38,393 nucleotides of DNA from Candidatus Equimonas enterica (GTDB taxonomy: Bacteria; Bacteroidota; Bacteroidia; Bacteroidales; Bacteroidaceae): assembly GCA_018066225.1 (NCBI GenBank), contig JAGHRU010000157.1, forward strand, positions 1 through 38,393, in the 5' to 3' direction. Numbering within the stretch: the stretch's first letter is position 1; every line of letters begins with the position of its first letter. The notes beneath the pieces were generated by a model. The model was not told the origin of the DNA. It made no database searches and was given only the letters and a program-made list of their open reading frames with translations. Below, piece by piece: positions 24,181 through 34,674 of this stretch. A program made the translations under genes and the position numbers.

Positions 24181-25236
24181 TCATCGCGTGAAATAACTCA
24201 CGATGGGGTAATGGTCGCTCCACCCTGGCGTGGGGTCGATGTGGGCGTTGCAGGGCTTCAAGGCGGGGGAGGCGAAGATGTAGTCGATGCGCACGGGCAT
24301 CGCGTTCTCGTGATAGGAGCGGCCGAGGCCTGCGCCCGTGGCGCGATAGGCATCGACGAGGCCCGTGCTGACCAGTCGGTAGCGCGGGTAGGAGATCGGC
24401 GTGCTGTTGAGGTCGCCACACACGATGACCTTGTGGCGCGGCATGAGGCGCGCGACGTAGTCGGCGATGGTGTCGGCCTGCCGCCCACGCTCGGGCGACG
24501 AGAGCGATATCTTGCGCATCAGGTGCTTGATATGCGCCGCTTCGGCCCAATGGCCTTTGCCTTCGCCCTGATGCACGATGTCGCCAAACTCCGTGCGCTC
24601 GCTGTCGCTGAACTGGTTGGAAGCCAAGTGGCAGTTCACCACGACGAGCGTGTCGCGGCTCGGCAGGGCTATCCACGCTGCGAAGGCCGAGTTGCCCGTG
24701 TCGCGGCGCAAGATGTCCTCGGTCTTGACGATGGGGTAGCGCGACGCAGTGAAGAGGTGGTTGCAGCCCGAGGGACCCGTCGCCCAGTGCGGGGTGCGGG
24801 CTCGGAGTGCAGGGGCTACCTCCTCCTTGTAGAGCGGCGCACGCAGGCTCGCCTCTTGCAGGCAGATGATGTCGCAGCCCGAGAAGGCGAGGTAGTGGAG
24901 CATATCGCTGCGGCCGTCGCTGCCGCCGAAGGCTTGGCAGTTGTAACTCATCACCTTGAGCGCACCCTCGGGGGCTTTGAAGGCGAGATGGACGGGGAAG
25001 TAGGTGCAAATGCTGCCCCCACAGGCTATTAAGCCTATCAGCGGCAGCCACACGCGGCGCGGGCAGAAGAGCAGCATCAGCAGCCCGAGAGAGAGGGTGG
25101 CGACCAGCATGATGGGGAAAGCGAGGCCTGCCAGCGTGGCCCACTGACACCACGTCGGGGGCACATAGACACTGGCAGCAGAGAGCCACAGCAGCACGAT
25201 GCTGACCACGCACAGGGCGGTGAGGAAATGCTTCAT
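24181..25236 (-). CDS. Endonuclease/exonuclease/phosphatase family membrane protein
   Basis: N-terminal TM segments; VMSYNCQAFGG, DIICLQEAS, VVNCHLASNQFSDSER, VIVCGDLNSTPISYPRY, RIDYIFASPAL, SDHYPIVSYF. Confidence 0.93.
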   Translation of the reverse strand: MKHFLTALCVVSIVLLWLSAASVYVPPTWCQWATLAGLAFPIMLVATLSLGLLMLLFCPRRVWLPLIGLIACGGSICTYFPVHLAFKAPEGALKVMSYNCQAFGGSDGRSDMLHYLAFSGCDIICLQEASLRAPLYKEEVAPALRARTPHWATGPSGCNHLFTASRYPIVKTEDILRRDTGNSAFAAWIALPSRDTLVVVNCHLASNQFSDSERTEFGDIVHQGEGKGHWAEAAHIKHLMRKISLSSPERGRQADTIADYVARLMPRHKVIVCGDLNSTPISYPRYRLVSTGLVDAYRATGAGLGRSYHENAMPVRIDYIFASPALKPCNAHIDPTPGWSDHYPIVSYFTR

Positions 25237-25246
25237 AGGCCGTCCG

Positions 25247-26239
25247 TCAGCGTTTACTGTTGTTGAAGAGATACTCCTTCTCCTCCTGCGTCAGCCCAGC
25301 GTAGCCCGAGCGGCGTATCTTGTCGAGTATCTCGTCTATGCGGCGCTCGCGCTCCGACTTCTGGGCGTTGTAGCGGTGGTCGGGATTGGGGTCGCGCGGC
25401 GGCTCGGGCTTCTCCTCGGTCACGTCCTCGTAGGCGGCGTAGCCATCGCCACCCTCGTGGTAGCGGCGCGAGCGGAAGAGCCCTTCTGTCCACTGCCGTA
25501 TGCGCTGCATGAGCGTCACGCGCTGCCGTGGCCCTGTGTAGTGCTGCCAGCCACGGAAGGGATTGTTATGCTGCTGCCAGGCCTTCCGCCAGTGACGGAT
25601 GAGCAGCCAGCCGAAGAACATGCCGCCGAGATGGGCGAAGTGCGCCACGTTGCCATTGGAGGCAAAGGCCGAGAAGAGCTCGATGAGGCCATAGCCCCAC
25701 ACGAAGTACTTGGCTTTCATCGGTATAGGCGGTATGATGAGCATGATGCGGTGCTCGGGGAAGGTCATGCCGAAGGCTAATAGGATGCCGAAGCACGCGC
25801 CGCTGGCACCGATGGTGGTCCACATGGGCAGCGAGAGAAACTCGCCGAGCGTGGCCATGCCGTAGCCCACGAAGTTGATGGGCACACCCGTGGGCAGCGC
25901 GCCGAGCCCGAGGTAGAAGTACTCACCCGTCTGCCACAGCCACTGACACAGCGCTGCACCTACGCCGCAGACCAGATAGTAGGTCAGATAGCGGCGCGCC
26001 GTCATGGTCTGCTCGATGATGCTGCCAAACATCCAGAGCGAGAACATATTGAAGAACAAATGACTGAAACTCCCGTGGAGAAACATATAGGTCAGCGGCT
26101 GCCAGAGAGCGAAATCGTCGGCCAGGTAGAAGTGAAGGCCGAAGATTGCCGTGAGGTCTATGCCGCGGCCGTCGCAGACGAGTTGCAGCATATAGACGAT
26201 GACGTTGATGATGAGCAGGTTGCGGGTGATGGGACGCAT
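25247..26239 (-). CDS. Rhomboid family intramembrane serine protease
   Basis: LTYMFLHGSFSHLFFNMFSLWMFG, TIGASGACFGIL (catalytic GxSG), HFAHLGGMFFGWLLI; cytosolic C-terminal RRIDEILDKIRRSGYAGLTQEEKEYLF. Confidence 0.93.
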   Translation of the reverse strand: MRPITRNLLIINVIVYMLQLVCDGRGIDLTAIFGLHFYLADDFALWQPLTYMFLHGSFSHLFFNMFSLWMFGSIIEQTMTARRYLTYYLVCGVGAALCQWLWQTGEYFYLGLGALPTGVPINFVGYGMATLGEFLSLPMWTTIGASGACFGILLAFGMTFPEHRIMLIIPPIPMKAKYFVWGYGLIELFSAFASNGNVAHFAHLGGMFFGWLLIRHWRKAWQQHNNPFRGWQHYTGPRQRVTLMQRIRQWTEGLFRSRRYHEGGDGYAAYEDVTEEKPEPPRDPNPDHRYNAQKSERERRIDEILDKIRRSGYAGLTQEEKEYLFNNSKR

Positions 26240-26285
26240 AAGCAGTTGCGGAGTGAGGAGTGGGGTTAAGGGGAAAGTGGTCGGC

Positions 26286-28898
26286 TTACTTGCCGGTGAG
26301 GATATGCTTGATGTCGTGGAGCTTGTTGAGGGCTTCCACGGGGGTGAGATGGTCGATGTCGAGGTGGAGGATTTCGTCGCGGATTTGCGTGAGCACGGGG
26401 TCGTCGAGCTGGAAGAACGAGAGTTGCTGCGCAGGACGCTGCTCGCCTATCTGCTCGGTGTCGATATGCCCTATGCTGCCTTTGTCGGCCGAGGCTTCGA
26501 GCCGCGCAAGTACGCTCTCGGCACGCGCCACGATGGCTGGCGGCATGCCTGCCATGCGCGCCACATGGATGCCAAAGGAGTGCGCCGAGCCGCCCGGCAG
26601 GAGTTTGCGCAGGAAGACGATGTGGCGATCGACCTCGCGCACCGACACATGGTAGGCATGGATGCGGGGATAGAGCCGCGCCGTCTCGCTCAACTCGTGG
26701 TAGTGGGTGGCGAAGAGGGTGCGCGGGTGTGCCGCGGCGTTCTCGTGGAGTTGCTCCACGATGCTCCACGCTATGGAGATGCCGTCGTAGGTCGAAGTGC
26801 CGCGGCCGAGTTCGTCGAAGAGCACGAGCGAGCGCATGGTCAGCGCGTTCATGATGTTAGCGGCCTCCGTCATTTCCACCATGAAGGTACTCTCGCCGAG
26901 GCTGATGTTGTCGCTCGCTCCGACGCGGGTGAAGATCTTATCCACGATGCCGATGCGTGCCGACTCGGCAGGCACGAAGGAGCCCATCTGCGCCATGAGC
27001 GTGATGAGTGCCGTCTGGCGCAACAGCGCCGACTTACCCGCCATGTTGGGGCCCGTAACGATGATGATTTGCTGCCCGTCGGCATCGAGCAGCACGTCGT
27101 TGGCCACGTATTCTTCGCCCGAGGGCATCAGCGTCTCGATGACGGGGTGGCGGCCTTGGCGGATGTCGATGACGAGGCTGTCGTCGATGACGGGGCGCAC
27201 ATAGTGGTGCTCACGCGCTGTGAGGGCGAGGGCGTGGTAGCAGTCGAGCGTGGCGAGCGCCGTAGCATTGGCTTGCAACTGGGGGATGCAGGCTGCCGCT
27301 GCCGCCACGAGGTCGTGGTAGAGGCGTGCTTCGAGGATTTCTATCTTCTCGCCCGCGGTGAGTATCTTGTCCTCATACTGCTTGAGTTCCTCCGTGATGT
27401 AGCGCTCGGCGTTGGCCAAGGTCTGCTTGCGCACCCAAGCTTGCGGCACGAGGTCGCGGTGGGTATTGCGTACCTCTATATAATAGCCGAAGACATTGAT
27501 GTAGCCTATCTTGAGCGACGGTATGCCGGTCTCGCGGCTCTCGCGCTCCTGTATGGTGAGCAGGTAGTCCTTGCCCGAGGTCTGGATGTGGCGCAGGTCG
27601 TCAAGCTCTGCGCTCACGCCCTCGGCGATGACGCCGCCCCGTTGCAACTGCAAGGGCGGATCGGGCAACAGACTTCGGCAGATGCGTGTGCGTAGTTCTG
27701 TGCAGTTGTCGAGCCGCTCACCGATGCGCCGTATGCTCTCTGTCGTGGCATGGACGCAGGCATTCTTGATGACGACTATCTTCTCCAGCGCGATGCGCAG
27801 GGCCTGCATCTCGCGTGGGTTGATGCGTCCTGTCGCCACCTTGGAGACAATGCGCTCGAGGTCGCCGATGTGGCCAAGCTCCATGTCGGCGAGTTCGGCG
27901 AACTCTGGCTCACGAAAGAAGTATTCCACGCTGTCGTGACGCTCGCCTATCTCGGCCACGCTGCGCAGCGGGAAGAGCATCCAGCGGCTGAGCATGCGCG
28001 CCCCCATCGGCGTGACGGTGCGGTCCATCACGCGCAGCAGCGGTGTGCCGTCGGGGTCGGAGGTGGCGAGAAGTTCGAGGTTGCGTATGGTGAAGCGGTC
28101 GAGGCGCACATAGCGTTCCTGCTCGATGCGGCTGAGGCGTGTGATGTGGCCTATCTCGGTGTGCTGCGTCATCTCGAGATAGGTGAGGATGGCGCCTGCG
28201 GCTGTCGTGGCATCGGTGAGATGCTCCACGCCAAAGCCTTTGAGCGTCCGCACCCCGAAGTGCTTGAGCACCCGCTCACGCGCCGAGGTGGCGTTGAAGG
28301 CCCAGTCTTCCAGTTCGAAGACGAAGGTGCGGCAAGTGAAGGTGCTGGTCAGCCGCTGACGCTCTCCACGCACGCACAGCACCTCCTTGGGGGCGAAGGT
28401 GGCCAAGAGTTTGTCCAGATATTCGGGCGTGCCCTCTGCCACGAGGAACTCGCCCGTAGAGATGTCGAGCAGCGACAGGCCGAGGGCTTTGCTGCCGAAA
28501 TGGACGGCGGCGAGGAAGTTGTTTTCCCGCGTCTGGAGCACGCCGTCGGTCAATGCCACTCCCGGGGTGACGAGTTCGGTGATGCCGCGCTTGACGAGTT
28601 TCTTCGTCAGTTTAGGGTCTTCCAGTTGGTCGCAGATGGCCACGCGGTAGCCTGCGCGGATGAGTCGCGGCAGGTAGTTGTCCAGAGCGTGATGGGGGAA
28701 GCCTGCCATCTCGGTGTGCTCTGCCGTCGAGCCCTTCTGGTTGCGCCGCGTCAGGGTGATGCCCAGCACACGGGAGGCGGTGACGGCATCTTCGCAGTAG
28801 GTTTCGTAGAAATCGCCGCAGCGAAACAGCAGCACGGCATCAGGGTTCTTGGCCTTGAGGTCGTGGAATTGCTGCATCATAGGAGTGAGTTGAGCCAT
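26286..28898 (-). CDS. mutS: DNA mismatch repair protein MutS
   Basis: [82 protein letters not shown]. Confidence 0.98.
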   Translation of the reverse strand: MAQLTPMMQQFHDLKAKNPDAVLLFRCGDFYETYCEDAVTASRVLGITLTRRNQKGSTAEHTEMAGFPHHALDNYLPRLIRAGYRVAICDQLEDPKLTKKLVKRGITELVTPGVALTDGVLQTRENNFLAAVHFGSKALGLSLLDISTGEFLVAEGTPEYLDKLLATFAPKEVLCVRGERQRLTSTFTCRTFVFELEDWAFNATSARERVLKHFGVRTLKGFGVEHLTDATTAAGAILTYLEMTQHTEIGHITRLSRIEQERYVRLDRFTIRNLELLATSDPDGTPLLRVMDRTVTPMGARMLSRWMLFPLRSVAEIGERHDSVEYFFREPEFAELADMELGHIGDLERIVSKVATGRINPREMQALRIALEKIVVIKNACVHATTESIRRIGERLDNCTELRTRICRSLLPDPPLQLQRGGVIAEGVSAELDDLRHIQTSGKDYLLTIQERESRETGIPSLKIGYINVFGYYIEVRNTHRDLVPQAWVRKQTLANAERYITEELKQYEDKILTAGEKIEILEARLYHDLVAAAAACIPQLQANATALATLDCYHALALTAREHHYVRPVIDDSLVIDIRQGRHPVIETLMPSGEEYVANDVLLDADGQQIIIVTGPNMAGKSALLRQTALITLMAQMGSFVPAESARIGIVDKIFTRVGASDNISLGESTFMVEMTEAANIMNALTMRSLVLFDELGRGTSTYDGISIAWSIVEQLHENAAAHPRTLFATHYHELSETARLYPRIHAYHVSVREVDRHIVFLRKLLPGGSAHSFGIHVARMAGMPPAIVARAESVLARLEASADKGSIGHIDTEQIGEQRPAQQLSFFQLDDPVLTQIRDEILHLDIDHLTPVEALNKLHDIKHILTGK

Positions 28899-28912
28899 AC
28901 GGATAACGGGGT

Positions 28913-29455
28913 TTAGGGTGTGGTCAGTGCGGCATGCCCTTTGGTGGCTTGCCAGAGTACGATGCCAGCGGTGACGCTGACGTTGAGCGAGTGTTTCGTG
29001 CCGTATTGCGGTATTTCGAGCGCAAAATCGGCCGTATCCACCACGGCTTGCTGCACGCCTTTGACTTCATTGCCAAGGACGAAGGCATAGCGTCGCTGCT
29101 GCTCGGGCTGCCACGAGGTGAGATCGGTGCTGCCGCTCACCTGCTCTATGGCCACGATGGTGTAGCCTTCGCTGCGCAGCGCGGCCACGGCTTCGAGCGT
29201 GTCGGCATAGTAGCGCCACGCCACGACGTCCTCAGCGCCGAGGGCCGTCTTGTGGATTTCGGCCGATGGCGGACAGGCCGTGATGCCACACAGCGCGATG
29301 CCTGCACAGCGAAAGGCGTCGGCCGTGCGAAACACGCTGCCTACATTGTGCAGCGAGCGCACATTGTCGAGCACCATCACTACGGGCACCTTGGGCAGGC
29401 TGCGGTAGGTGGCCGCATCGACGCGCTGCATCTCTTCTATGGTGAGTTTGTGCAT
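28913..29455 (-). CDS. TrmH/SpoU family RNA methyltransferase
   Basis: [70 protein letters not shown]. Confidence 0.95.
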   Translation of the reverse strand: MHKLTIEEMQRVDAATYRSLPKVPVVMVLDNVRSLHNVGSVFRTADAFRCAGIALCGITACPPSAEIHKTALGAEDVVAWRYYADTLEAVAALRSEGYTIVAIEQVSGSTDLTSWQPEQQRRYAFVLGNEVKGVQQAVVDTADFALEIPQYGTKHSLNVSVTAGIVLWQATKGHAALTTP

Positions 29456-29470
29456 CGTGGGCAGAGGGGG

Positions 29471-29896
29471 TTAGGCTTGTGCCGCCTTCATGGCGACGGC
29501 ATAGTAGCGCATTTGCTTTATCATGGCCAGCAGGCCGTTGCTGCGTGTGGGCGAGAGATGCTCCGTGAGGCCGATGTCGTGGATAAAGTGCAGGTCGGCA
29601 TCGAGTATCTCTTCGGGGGTGTGGCCGCTGACGACGCGGATAAGCAGGGCGATGATGCCCTTGACGATGAGCGCGTCGCTCTCGGCGCGGAAGGTGAGCG
29701 TGCCATCGTCTTCACGGTGGCAGGTGAGCCATACGCGGCTCTGGCAGCCGTCGATGAGGTTGTCTGCCGTCTTGTCGCTATCGGGCAGGGGTGTCTGCTC
29801 CTGTCCCAGGTCGATGAGCAGCTGGTAGCGGTCCATCCAGTCTTCTATCTCGGCAAACTCTTCGATGACGGCGCGCTGTTGTTGTTCTATGGTCAT
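29471..29896 (-). CDS. sufE: SufE family Fe-S cluster assembly protein
   Basis: DWMDRYQLLIDLG, DNLIDGCQSRVWL (catalytic Cys), LTEHLSPTRSNGLLAMIKQMR. Confidence 0.93.
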   Translation of the reverse strand: MTIEQQQRAVIEEFAEIEDWMDRYQLLIDLGQEQTPLPDSDKTADNLIDGCQSRVWLTCHREDDGTLTFRAESDALIVKGIIALLIRVVSGHTPEEILDADLHFIHDIGLTEHLSPTRSNGLLAMIKQMRYYAVAMKAAQA

Positions 29897-29918
29897 GGTG
29901 TGAATGTGCTTGGTGATA

Positions 29919-30884
29919 TTACTCTTGACTCAGGAGTTGCAGCAAGGTCTGTCCTACGGCTTGCAGCGTAGCGGGGTCGATGGCTTCCACGGTGTCGTGG
30001 GTGGTGTGCCATGTCGGGCCGAAGGCAGGCTCACTGTCGTAGCAGGGGATGACGTCCACCGTCGGTATGCGTGCTATCTCGTTCATCGGCACATGGTCGT
30101 CGGTAATCCATCCGCCGTCGGTGGTGGGGAAGTAGTCGGCTGCGCCAGCGGTGCGGGCAGCGTCCCAGAGGCGTGCCACGATGTCCGAGGCGTACTTCAT
30201 GGAGTAGCCCTCATACTTAAAGCGGGCGTCGCGTCCACCCACCATGTCGAGCAGCACGCCGTAGCGGGCATTGTAGTCGGCCTTGTGGGGCGTACCGCTC
30301 CAGTAGGTGGAGCCCATACACCAGTCGCTGCCGTCGCCCGGACCTTTGCCCTCTGGAGCGCCGTAGTCTTCGAGGTCGAAGCAGATGAAGTCGATGCCCA
30401 CTGCGGGGTTGAGCGTTGCCGCGAGGCGTGCTATCTCGAGCATCACGGCCACGCCCGAAGCCCCATCGTTGGCGGCCATAACAGGCAGGTCGTGCTTTGT
30501 GGCATCGGGGTCGGCGTCAGCCCACGGACGGCTGTCCCAGTGGGCGCAGATGATGACGCGGTCGGTCATTTCGGGGCGGTACGACGCTATGATGTTGCGG
30601 CAGGTGAAGGTCTTGCCGTCCCACGCTGCGAGCGGAGCGGTCTGCTCGGTGACGGTGAGGCCAAAGGCTTTGAATTGCTGCGCGATGTAGTCGCCGCAGC
30701 GCTGGTGGGCAGTGCTGCCCGGAAGGCGAGGCCCGAAGTCGCATTGCGCCTTGACATAGGCGAAGGCACTGTCGGCAGAGAAGGCCACGCGGCAAGTGTC
30801 GGTGGCAGGGGTGTCGGAGGTGGTCTTGTTGCTGCCGCAGGCCGTGAAGAGGGCAAGACAGGCGGCAAGGAGTAGATGTCTCAT
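29919..30884 (-). CDS. M28-family lipoprotein, glutaminyl-peptide cyclotransferase-like
   Basis: LACLALFTACGSNK lipobox; FGPRLPGSTAHQRC; IICAHWDSRPWADAD; MAANDGASGVAVMLEIAR; FDLEDYG; DDHVPMNEIARIPTVDVI; THDTVEAID. Resembles the Porphyromonas-type glutaminyl cyclase. Confidence 0.87.
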   Translation of the reverse strand: MRHLLLAACLALFTACGSNKTTSDTPATDTCRVAFSADSAFAYVKAQCDFGPRLPGSTAHQRCGDYIAQQFKAFGLTVTEQTAPLAAWDGKTFTCRNIIASYRPEMTDRVIICAHWDSRPWADADPDATKHDLPVMAANDGASGVAVMLEIARLAATLNPAVGIDFICFDLEDYGAPEGKGPGDGSDWCMGSTYWSGTPHKADYNARYGVLLDMVGGRDARFKYEGYSMKYASDIVARLWDAARTAGAADYFPTTDGGWITDDHVPMNEIARIPTVDVIPCYDSEPAFGPTWHTTHDTVEAIDPATLQAVGQTLLQLLSQE

Positions 30885-30904
30885 GCTGATGGGTGGTTGA
30901 TAAA

Positions 30905-31888
30905 TTATAGGGTAAGCGGCGTCTCTTCCCAGCGTAGAGGGTAGTGGGCGCGCAGGGTTTCAAAGGCTGCGGGGTCGCGGCGCAGGGCAGCGTCGTCCGA
31001 GAGCGGGTCGTAGCGATAGCCCGTAGGCATCGGCGGCGGCGCGATGTGGCTCACGTCGAGTGGCACGCCCAAGTGTCTGGCCACGGCAGCGAGCGCCATG
31101 CGTGTGGCGACGGCCTTGCCATTGGCGCTGTAACCTGCGATATGCGGTGTGGCGATGGCAGCGGCTTGCAGAAGGCTCGGCGCGATGTGCGGCTCGTCTT
31201 CCCATGTGTCGATGACGGCCGCGCTGACGATGCCCGCTGCTATGGCCGCTTCCACGGCAGGCGTATCCATACATGCGCCACGGGCGGCATTGACGAATAT
31301 CGGCCGACGGCTGCCCTCAGCGATGCAAGCGAAGAAGTCGTCGGAGGCCATGTGGTAGGTGGGGTGGTCGCCGCTGTGCGTCAGGGGGGTGTGCAGCGTG
31401 ATGACGTCGCTCAGGGTCAGCACTTCGCCGAGCGTGGCCGTGGCATCTGCCTTGTAGGGGTCGTAGGCCAGGATGCGCCAGCCCTCGGCGCGGAAACGCT
31501 GCGCCACGGCTGTGCCGACATGCCCCAGACCGATGATGCCGAGCGTAGCAGGCGCTGCCGTCGGCCGCGTGGCAGCGACGGCAGCGGCCACATACTGCGC
31601 CACGGACGAGGCGTTGCAGTCTGGGCAGTTGGTCCAGCCTATGCCGTGGGCTTCGAGCCATGCGGTGTCGAGGTGGTCGAAACCGATGGTGGCGGTAGCG
31701 ACGAAGCCGACGCGGCTGCCAGCGAGCAGTGCGCCATCGACCTTGGTGCGGGTACGTACGATGAGGGCATCGGCATGGCGCACATGCTCGCGCCGTATCT
31801 CGCGCCCCGGCAGATAGGTACACTCGCCGAGCCTTTCGGCCACGGAGCGGATGTAGGGTATGGCGTCGTCGATGATGAGGTGTGGCAT
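30905..31888 (-). CDS. pdxB: 4-phosphoerythronate dehydrogenase
   Basis: IIDDAIPYIRSVAERLG; RTRTKVDGALLAGSRVGFVATATIGFDHLD; NCPDCNASSVAQYV; GLGHVGTAVAQR; VIDTWEDEPHI. Confidence 0.92.
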   Translation of the reverse strand: MPHLIIDDAIPYIRSVAERLGECTYLPGREIRREHVRHADALIVRTRTKVDGALLAGSRVGFVATATIGFDHLDTAWLEAHGIGWTNCPDCNASSVAQYVAAAVAATRPTAAPATLGIIGLGHVGTAVAQRFRAEGWRILAYDPYKADATATLGEVLTLSDVITLHTPLTHSGDHPTYHMASDDFFACIAEGSRRPIFVNAARGACMDTPAVEAAIAAGIVSAAVIDTWEDEPHIAPSLLQAAAIATPHIAGYSANGKAVATRMALAAVARHLGVPLDVSHIAPPPMPTGYRYDPLSDDAALRRDPAAFETLRAHYPLRWEETPLTL

Positions 31889-31913
31889 CGTGTGGTGGCT
31901 TGTCTATGGTGGG

Positions 31914-32732
31914 CTATCGCGTGCCTCGTGCTGCCGTCAGGTAGGCCTTGGCAGTGCCGAAGCGCAGGTTGAGGTCGAGGCGTACAGGCAGATGCGCCTT
32001 GTCGTTGGTGATGTAGAACTTCACGATTTCCTTCTCCTTCTTGCCGCCTTCCCGCTCGAGATACGAGAAGACGAGGCAGCGGTAGGTCTTGCCTGTGCCC
32101 TCCACGGTGAAGTTTTTCTCTCCGATGTAGCAGAAGGTGCGCTGTTGGCATTTGTTGCCTTCTACGAGGTTGAAATTGACGCGGTGGCCTTTCTTCCACG
32201 AAGCGGTGTTGAAGGAGCGCGAGCGCAGCATCATCGAGAGCATGTCGTAGGCGCAGGACACGGTGGCGGAGGCACGTTGCAGCGCGCCACCATCGCGGCG
32301 GTAGGTCATGCTGACATGGCACTTACCGCCCGGATAGGTGTAGCGCACGTCCTCCTGCCGCAGCGTGCCGCCCTCGAAGGCGTGCTTGCTGTAAAAGAGC
32401 GGCGTGAGATCGCTCTGGCTCACATAGGAGGTGAGCGTGTCGCGCATGGTGAAGTAGCGGTCGTATTTGGCTGCTGTGCGCGTCACGAGACGGGTGCGGT
32501 AAGCGGGCTTGCCACCGTAGGTGCTGCTGGTGACATTCCATGTGGCAGAGCCTACCTTGAGCCACACAAACTTCCAGTTGAAGTAGAGGTCATAGGAGAG
32601 GGTCTCGCCGCTGCGAAAGGCGATGCCTGTCGTGCCGCACTGTGCCGAGGCAGAGAGCGAGGCGAGAAACATACAAAGGGCAATCAGGCTACCGCTGACC
32701 ACGCTGCTGCAGGCGTTGCAGATTGCGCTCAT
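31914..32732 (-). CDS. DUF3108-like secreted protein
   Basis: Signal peptide MSAICNACSSVVSGSLIALCMFLASLSASAQC (ATG at 32732; alternative ATG 32768); FRSGETLSYDLYFNWKFVWLKVGSATWNV typical of DUF3108. Confidence 0.82.
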   Translation of the reverse strand: MSAICNACSSVVSGSLIALCMFLASLSASAQCGTTGIAFRSGETLSYDLYFNWKFVWLKVGSATWNVTSSTYGGKPAYRTRLVTRTAAKYDRYFTMRDTLTSYVSQSDLTPLFYSKHAFEGGTLRQEDVRYTYPGGKCHVSMTYRRDGGALQRASATVSCAYDMLSMMLRSRSFNTASWKKGHRVNFNLVEGNKCQQRTFCYIGEKNFTVEGTGKTYRCLVFSYLEREGGKKEKEIVKFYITNDKAHLPVRLDLNLRFGTAKAYLTAARGTR

Positions 32733-34650
32733 GCGCCGTGGAGCGTTTCTTGTTGTTGCTGCTGTCATTGGGGGAGGTCATGAGTTGTTGAGGCTTCTGC
32801 TGCGTGAGCGGCAGTGCGTTGAGGCGCCATGTCTGGTCGTAGTCCCAGTCGGCTTTCAGGTCGAGGGCAGTGGGGTTATAATAGACGGCCTCTGCCTTGG
32901 TGCGTGTAGCCCAGATGCCAGCGTCCCACTCGCCGTTGTCGTTGGCGTCGTCGTAGGCACGGAGGTAGTAGGTAGCGGGATTGACGTAGTAAAACTCGGC
33001 GATGCCGCTCTGCGGACGCACCTCGTAGGCCACCTTGCCTGTGCCATCGAGCAGCGCGACGCGCAGCGTAGGTGGCGCATCGGGCAGCGTGACGAAGAGG
33101 GTGGCGAAGGCAGCGTCGGGAGCGACGGTGATGTCGCTCTGGAGCACCTCATTGGTGAGGCCGAGGATGCTGACCACTGCTGCCGAATCCACCTCGAGGC
33201 GATACTGCGTCGCAGGCTGCCACGCCGCACGCAGACGGCGGGCAAGGATGTTGTGCGGCACGCTATCGAGCACGAAAGGCACGGGGCAGTAGGTCGTGTC
33301 GATGCGCTGCAAGAGGCGGATGCGCTGCGTGTCGCAGGTGTCGATGGGCTGCGAGAAGGTGAGCAGCGTGCTGCCGCTAGCGGGCATGGGATTGGGTATG
33401 TTGTGCTTGATGGTGAGGCGTGGCGTGGGCGGCGTCTCGTCGGAGTAGTCGCCGCGCTTGTGGCGTTTCTCGCGCGCCTTTTCCCACTTGGCCAATTCTT
33501 CAGCCTGCATCTTCTCTCGCCGCTCGTAGGGCACTTTGGGGCGCAGCTCGAGGGTGTCGGTCTGCCACGTCACGCTCCCGAGCGTGTCGTCCCACATCTC
33601 GTAGGAATAGGCGATGGCGAGGGAGTCGCGACAGACCAGCGCAGCGTCGCGCAGATAGTAGGTGATGGTGTCGAGATGCGCACTGCGCTGCTCCACGAGG
33701 CTGCGTGCGGCGTCGAAGCCGATGCCGCTGACCACGGGCACACGCTGGCCGGGGGCGGTGAAGTAGGCGGTGAAGTGCTCGGGCTCTTCGCGCTGCGCCT
33801 TGAGCAGATAGCGGGGCTGGGCGGCTTCGCGGAAGGCGAGCAGCGTGATGTCGTCTGGCGTGAAGTGGGTGTAGGGTATGACGCGGATGTCGTCCCACCG
33901 CAGGCTATCGACCCACAGCGTGTCGTAGCGCACATCGGGATAGGCTCCCGTCGTGATTTCCTCTTCAGACCAGCCTATCGTCTCTCCCTTGTCCGAGAAG
34001 CGGTAGTCGCCGTCCATGTCCTGCAAGGCATAGATGCGGTAGGGGCGGTCGGCAGCCACGCCCTTGATGCTGAAATAGCCCTGGCGGTCGGTGCGGGCCA
34101 CGCGGTCGAAGGCGCGAGCGGTGAAGGCGCTGTCCGAGAGGTCGCTGTGCAGGCCGACGAGGATGCCTTGCAGCGGCTCCAGGAGGTCGGCCGAGAGCAC
34201 ATGGCCTGCCACCTGCATGGTGTCGGTCTGCTCACCGGTGGAGAAGATGTAGGTGAAATGTCCCAAGGGGTTGTCCTCGGTGGCATCGGTGATGGCGTCG
34301 CTGAAATCGACGGTATAGGTCAGTCCCGGGCGTATGGTGTCGAGCAGCGTGACGCTGACGCGCTTGCCGTCGGTCTTGACTTCGGGCTGCTCCGTCTGCG
34401 GTGGCGACACGATGATTTTGTCCTGTGCATCGGCCACATTCACGCGCTCGTCGAAGAGGAGCGTGATGCGTGTCTTGCCCCGCCGCAGATGGGCGGCAGC
34501 AAGGTCCTGTGGCGAGGTCATGCCGACGATGCGCGGCGGTGTCTCGTCGTAAGGGCCGCCGTCGGGGCCGCTGCCTGGATTGGCGCAGGAGGCGACGGCG
34601 AGCAGCAGGGCGATGAGGCCGAGGGTGAGGAAGGAGTAGCGATGGCGCAT
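32689..34650 (-). CDS. Ig-like (Big_5) domain lipoprotein
   Basis: LIALLLAVASCANPGSGPDGGPYDETPPRIVGMTSPQD...ITLLFDERVNVADAQDKIIVSPP is the typical N-terminus of Bacteroidetes Ig-like domain lipoproteins. Confidence 0.85.
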   Translation of the reverse strand: MRHRYSFLTLGLIALLLAVASCANPGSGPDGGPYDETPPRIVGMTSPQDLAAAHLRRGKTRITLLFDERVNVADAQDKIIVSPPQTEQPEVKTDGKRVSVTLLDTIRPGLTYTVDFSDAITDATEDNPLGHFTYIFSTGEQTDTMQVAGHVLSADLLEPLQGILVGLHSDLSDSAFTARAFDRVARTDRQGYFSIKGVAADRPYRIYALQDMDGDYRFSDKGETIGWSEEEITTGAYPDVRYDTLWVDSLRWDDIRVIPYTHFTPDDITLLAFREAAQPRYLLKAQREEPEHFTAYFTAPGQRVPVVSGIGFDAARSLVEQRSAHLDTITYYLRDAALVCRDSLAIAYSYEMWDDTLGSVTWQTDTLELRPKVPYERREKMQAEELAKWEKAREKRHKRGDYSDETPPTPRLTIKHNIPNPMPASGSTLLTFSQPIDTCDTQRIRLLQRIDTTYCPVPFVLDSVPHNILARRLRAAWQPATQYRLEVDSAAVVSILGLTNEVLQSDITVAPDAAFATLFVTLPDAPPTLRVALLDGTGKVAYEVRPQSGIAEFYYVNPATYYLRAYDDANDNGEWDAGIWATRTKAEAVYYNPTALDLKADWDYDQTWRLNALPLTQQKPQQLMTSPNDSSNNKKRSTAHERNLQRLQQRGQR

Positions 34651-34674
34651 AGATGAGGGGAGAGATTGAAGGGG

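Noticed and set aside
26199-28916. Long plus-strand ORFs (498 and 388 aa) opposite mutS
   Set aside because: mutS is unmistakable on the minus strand; these are GC-driven antisense ORFs.
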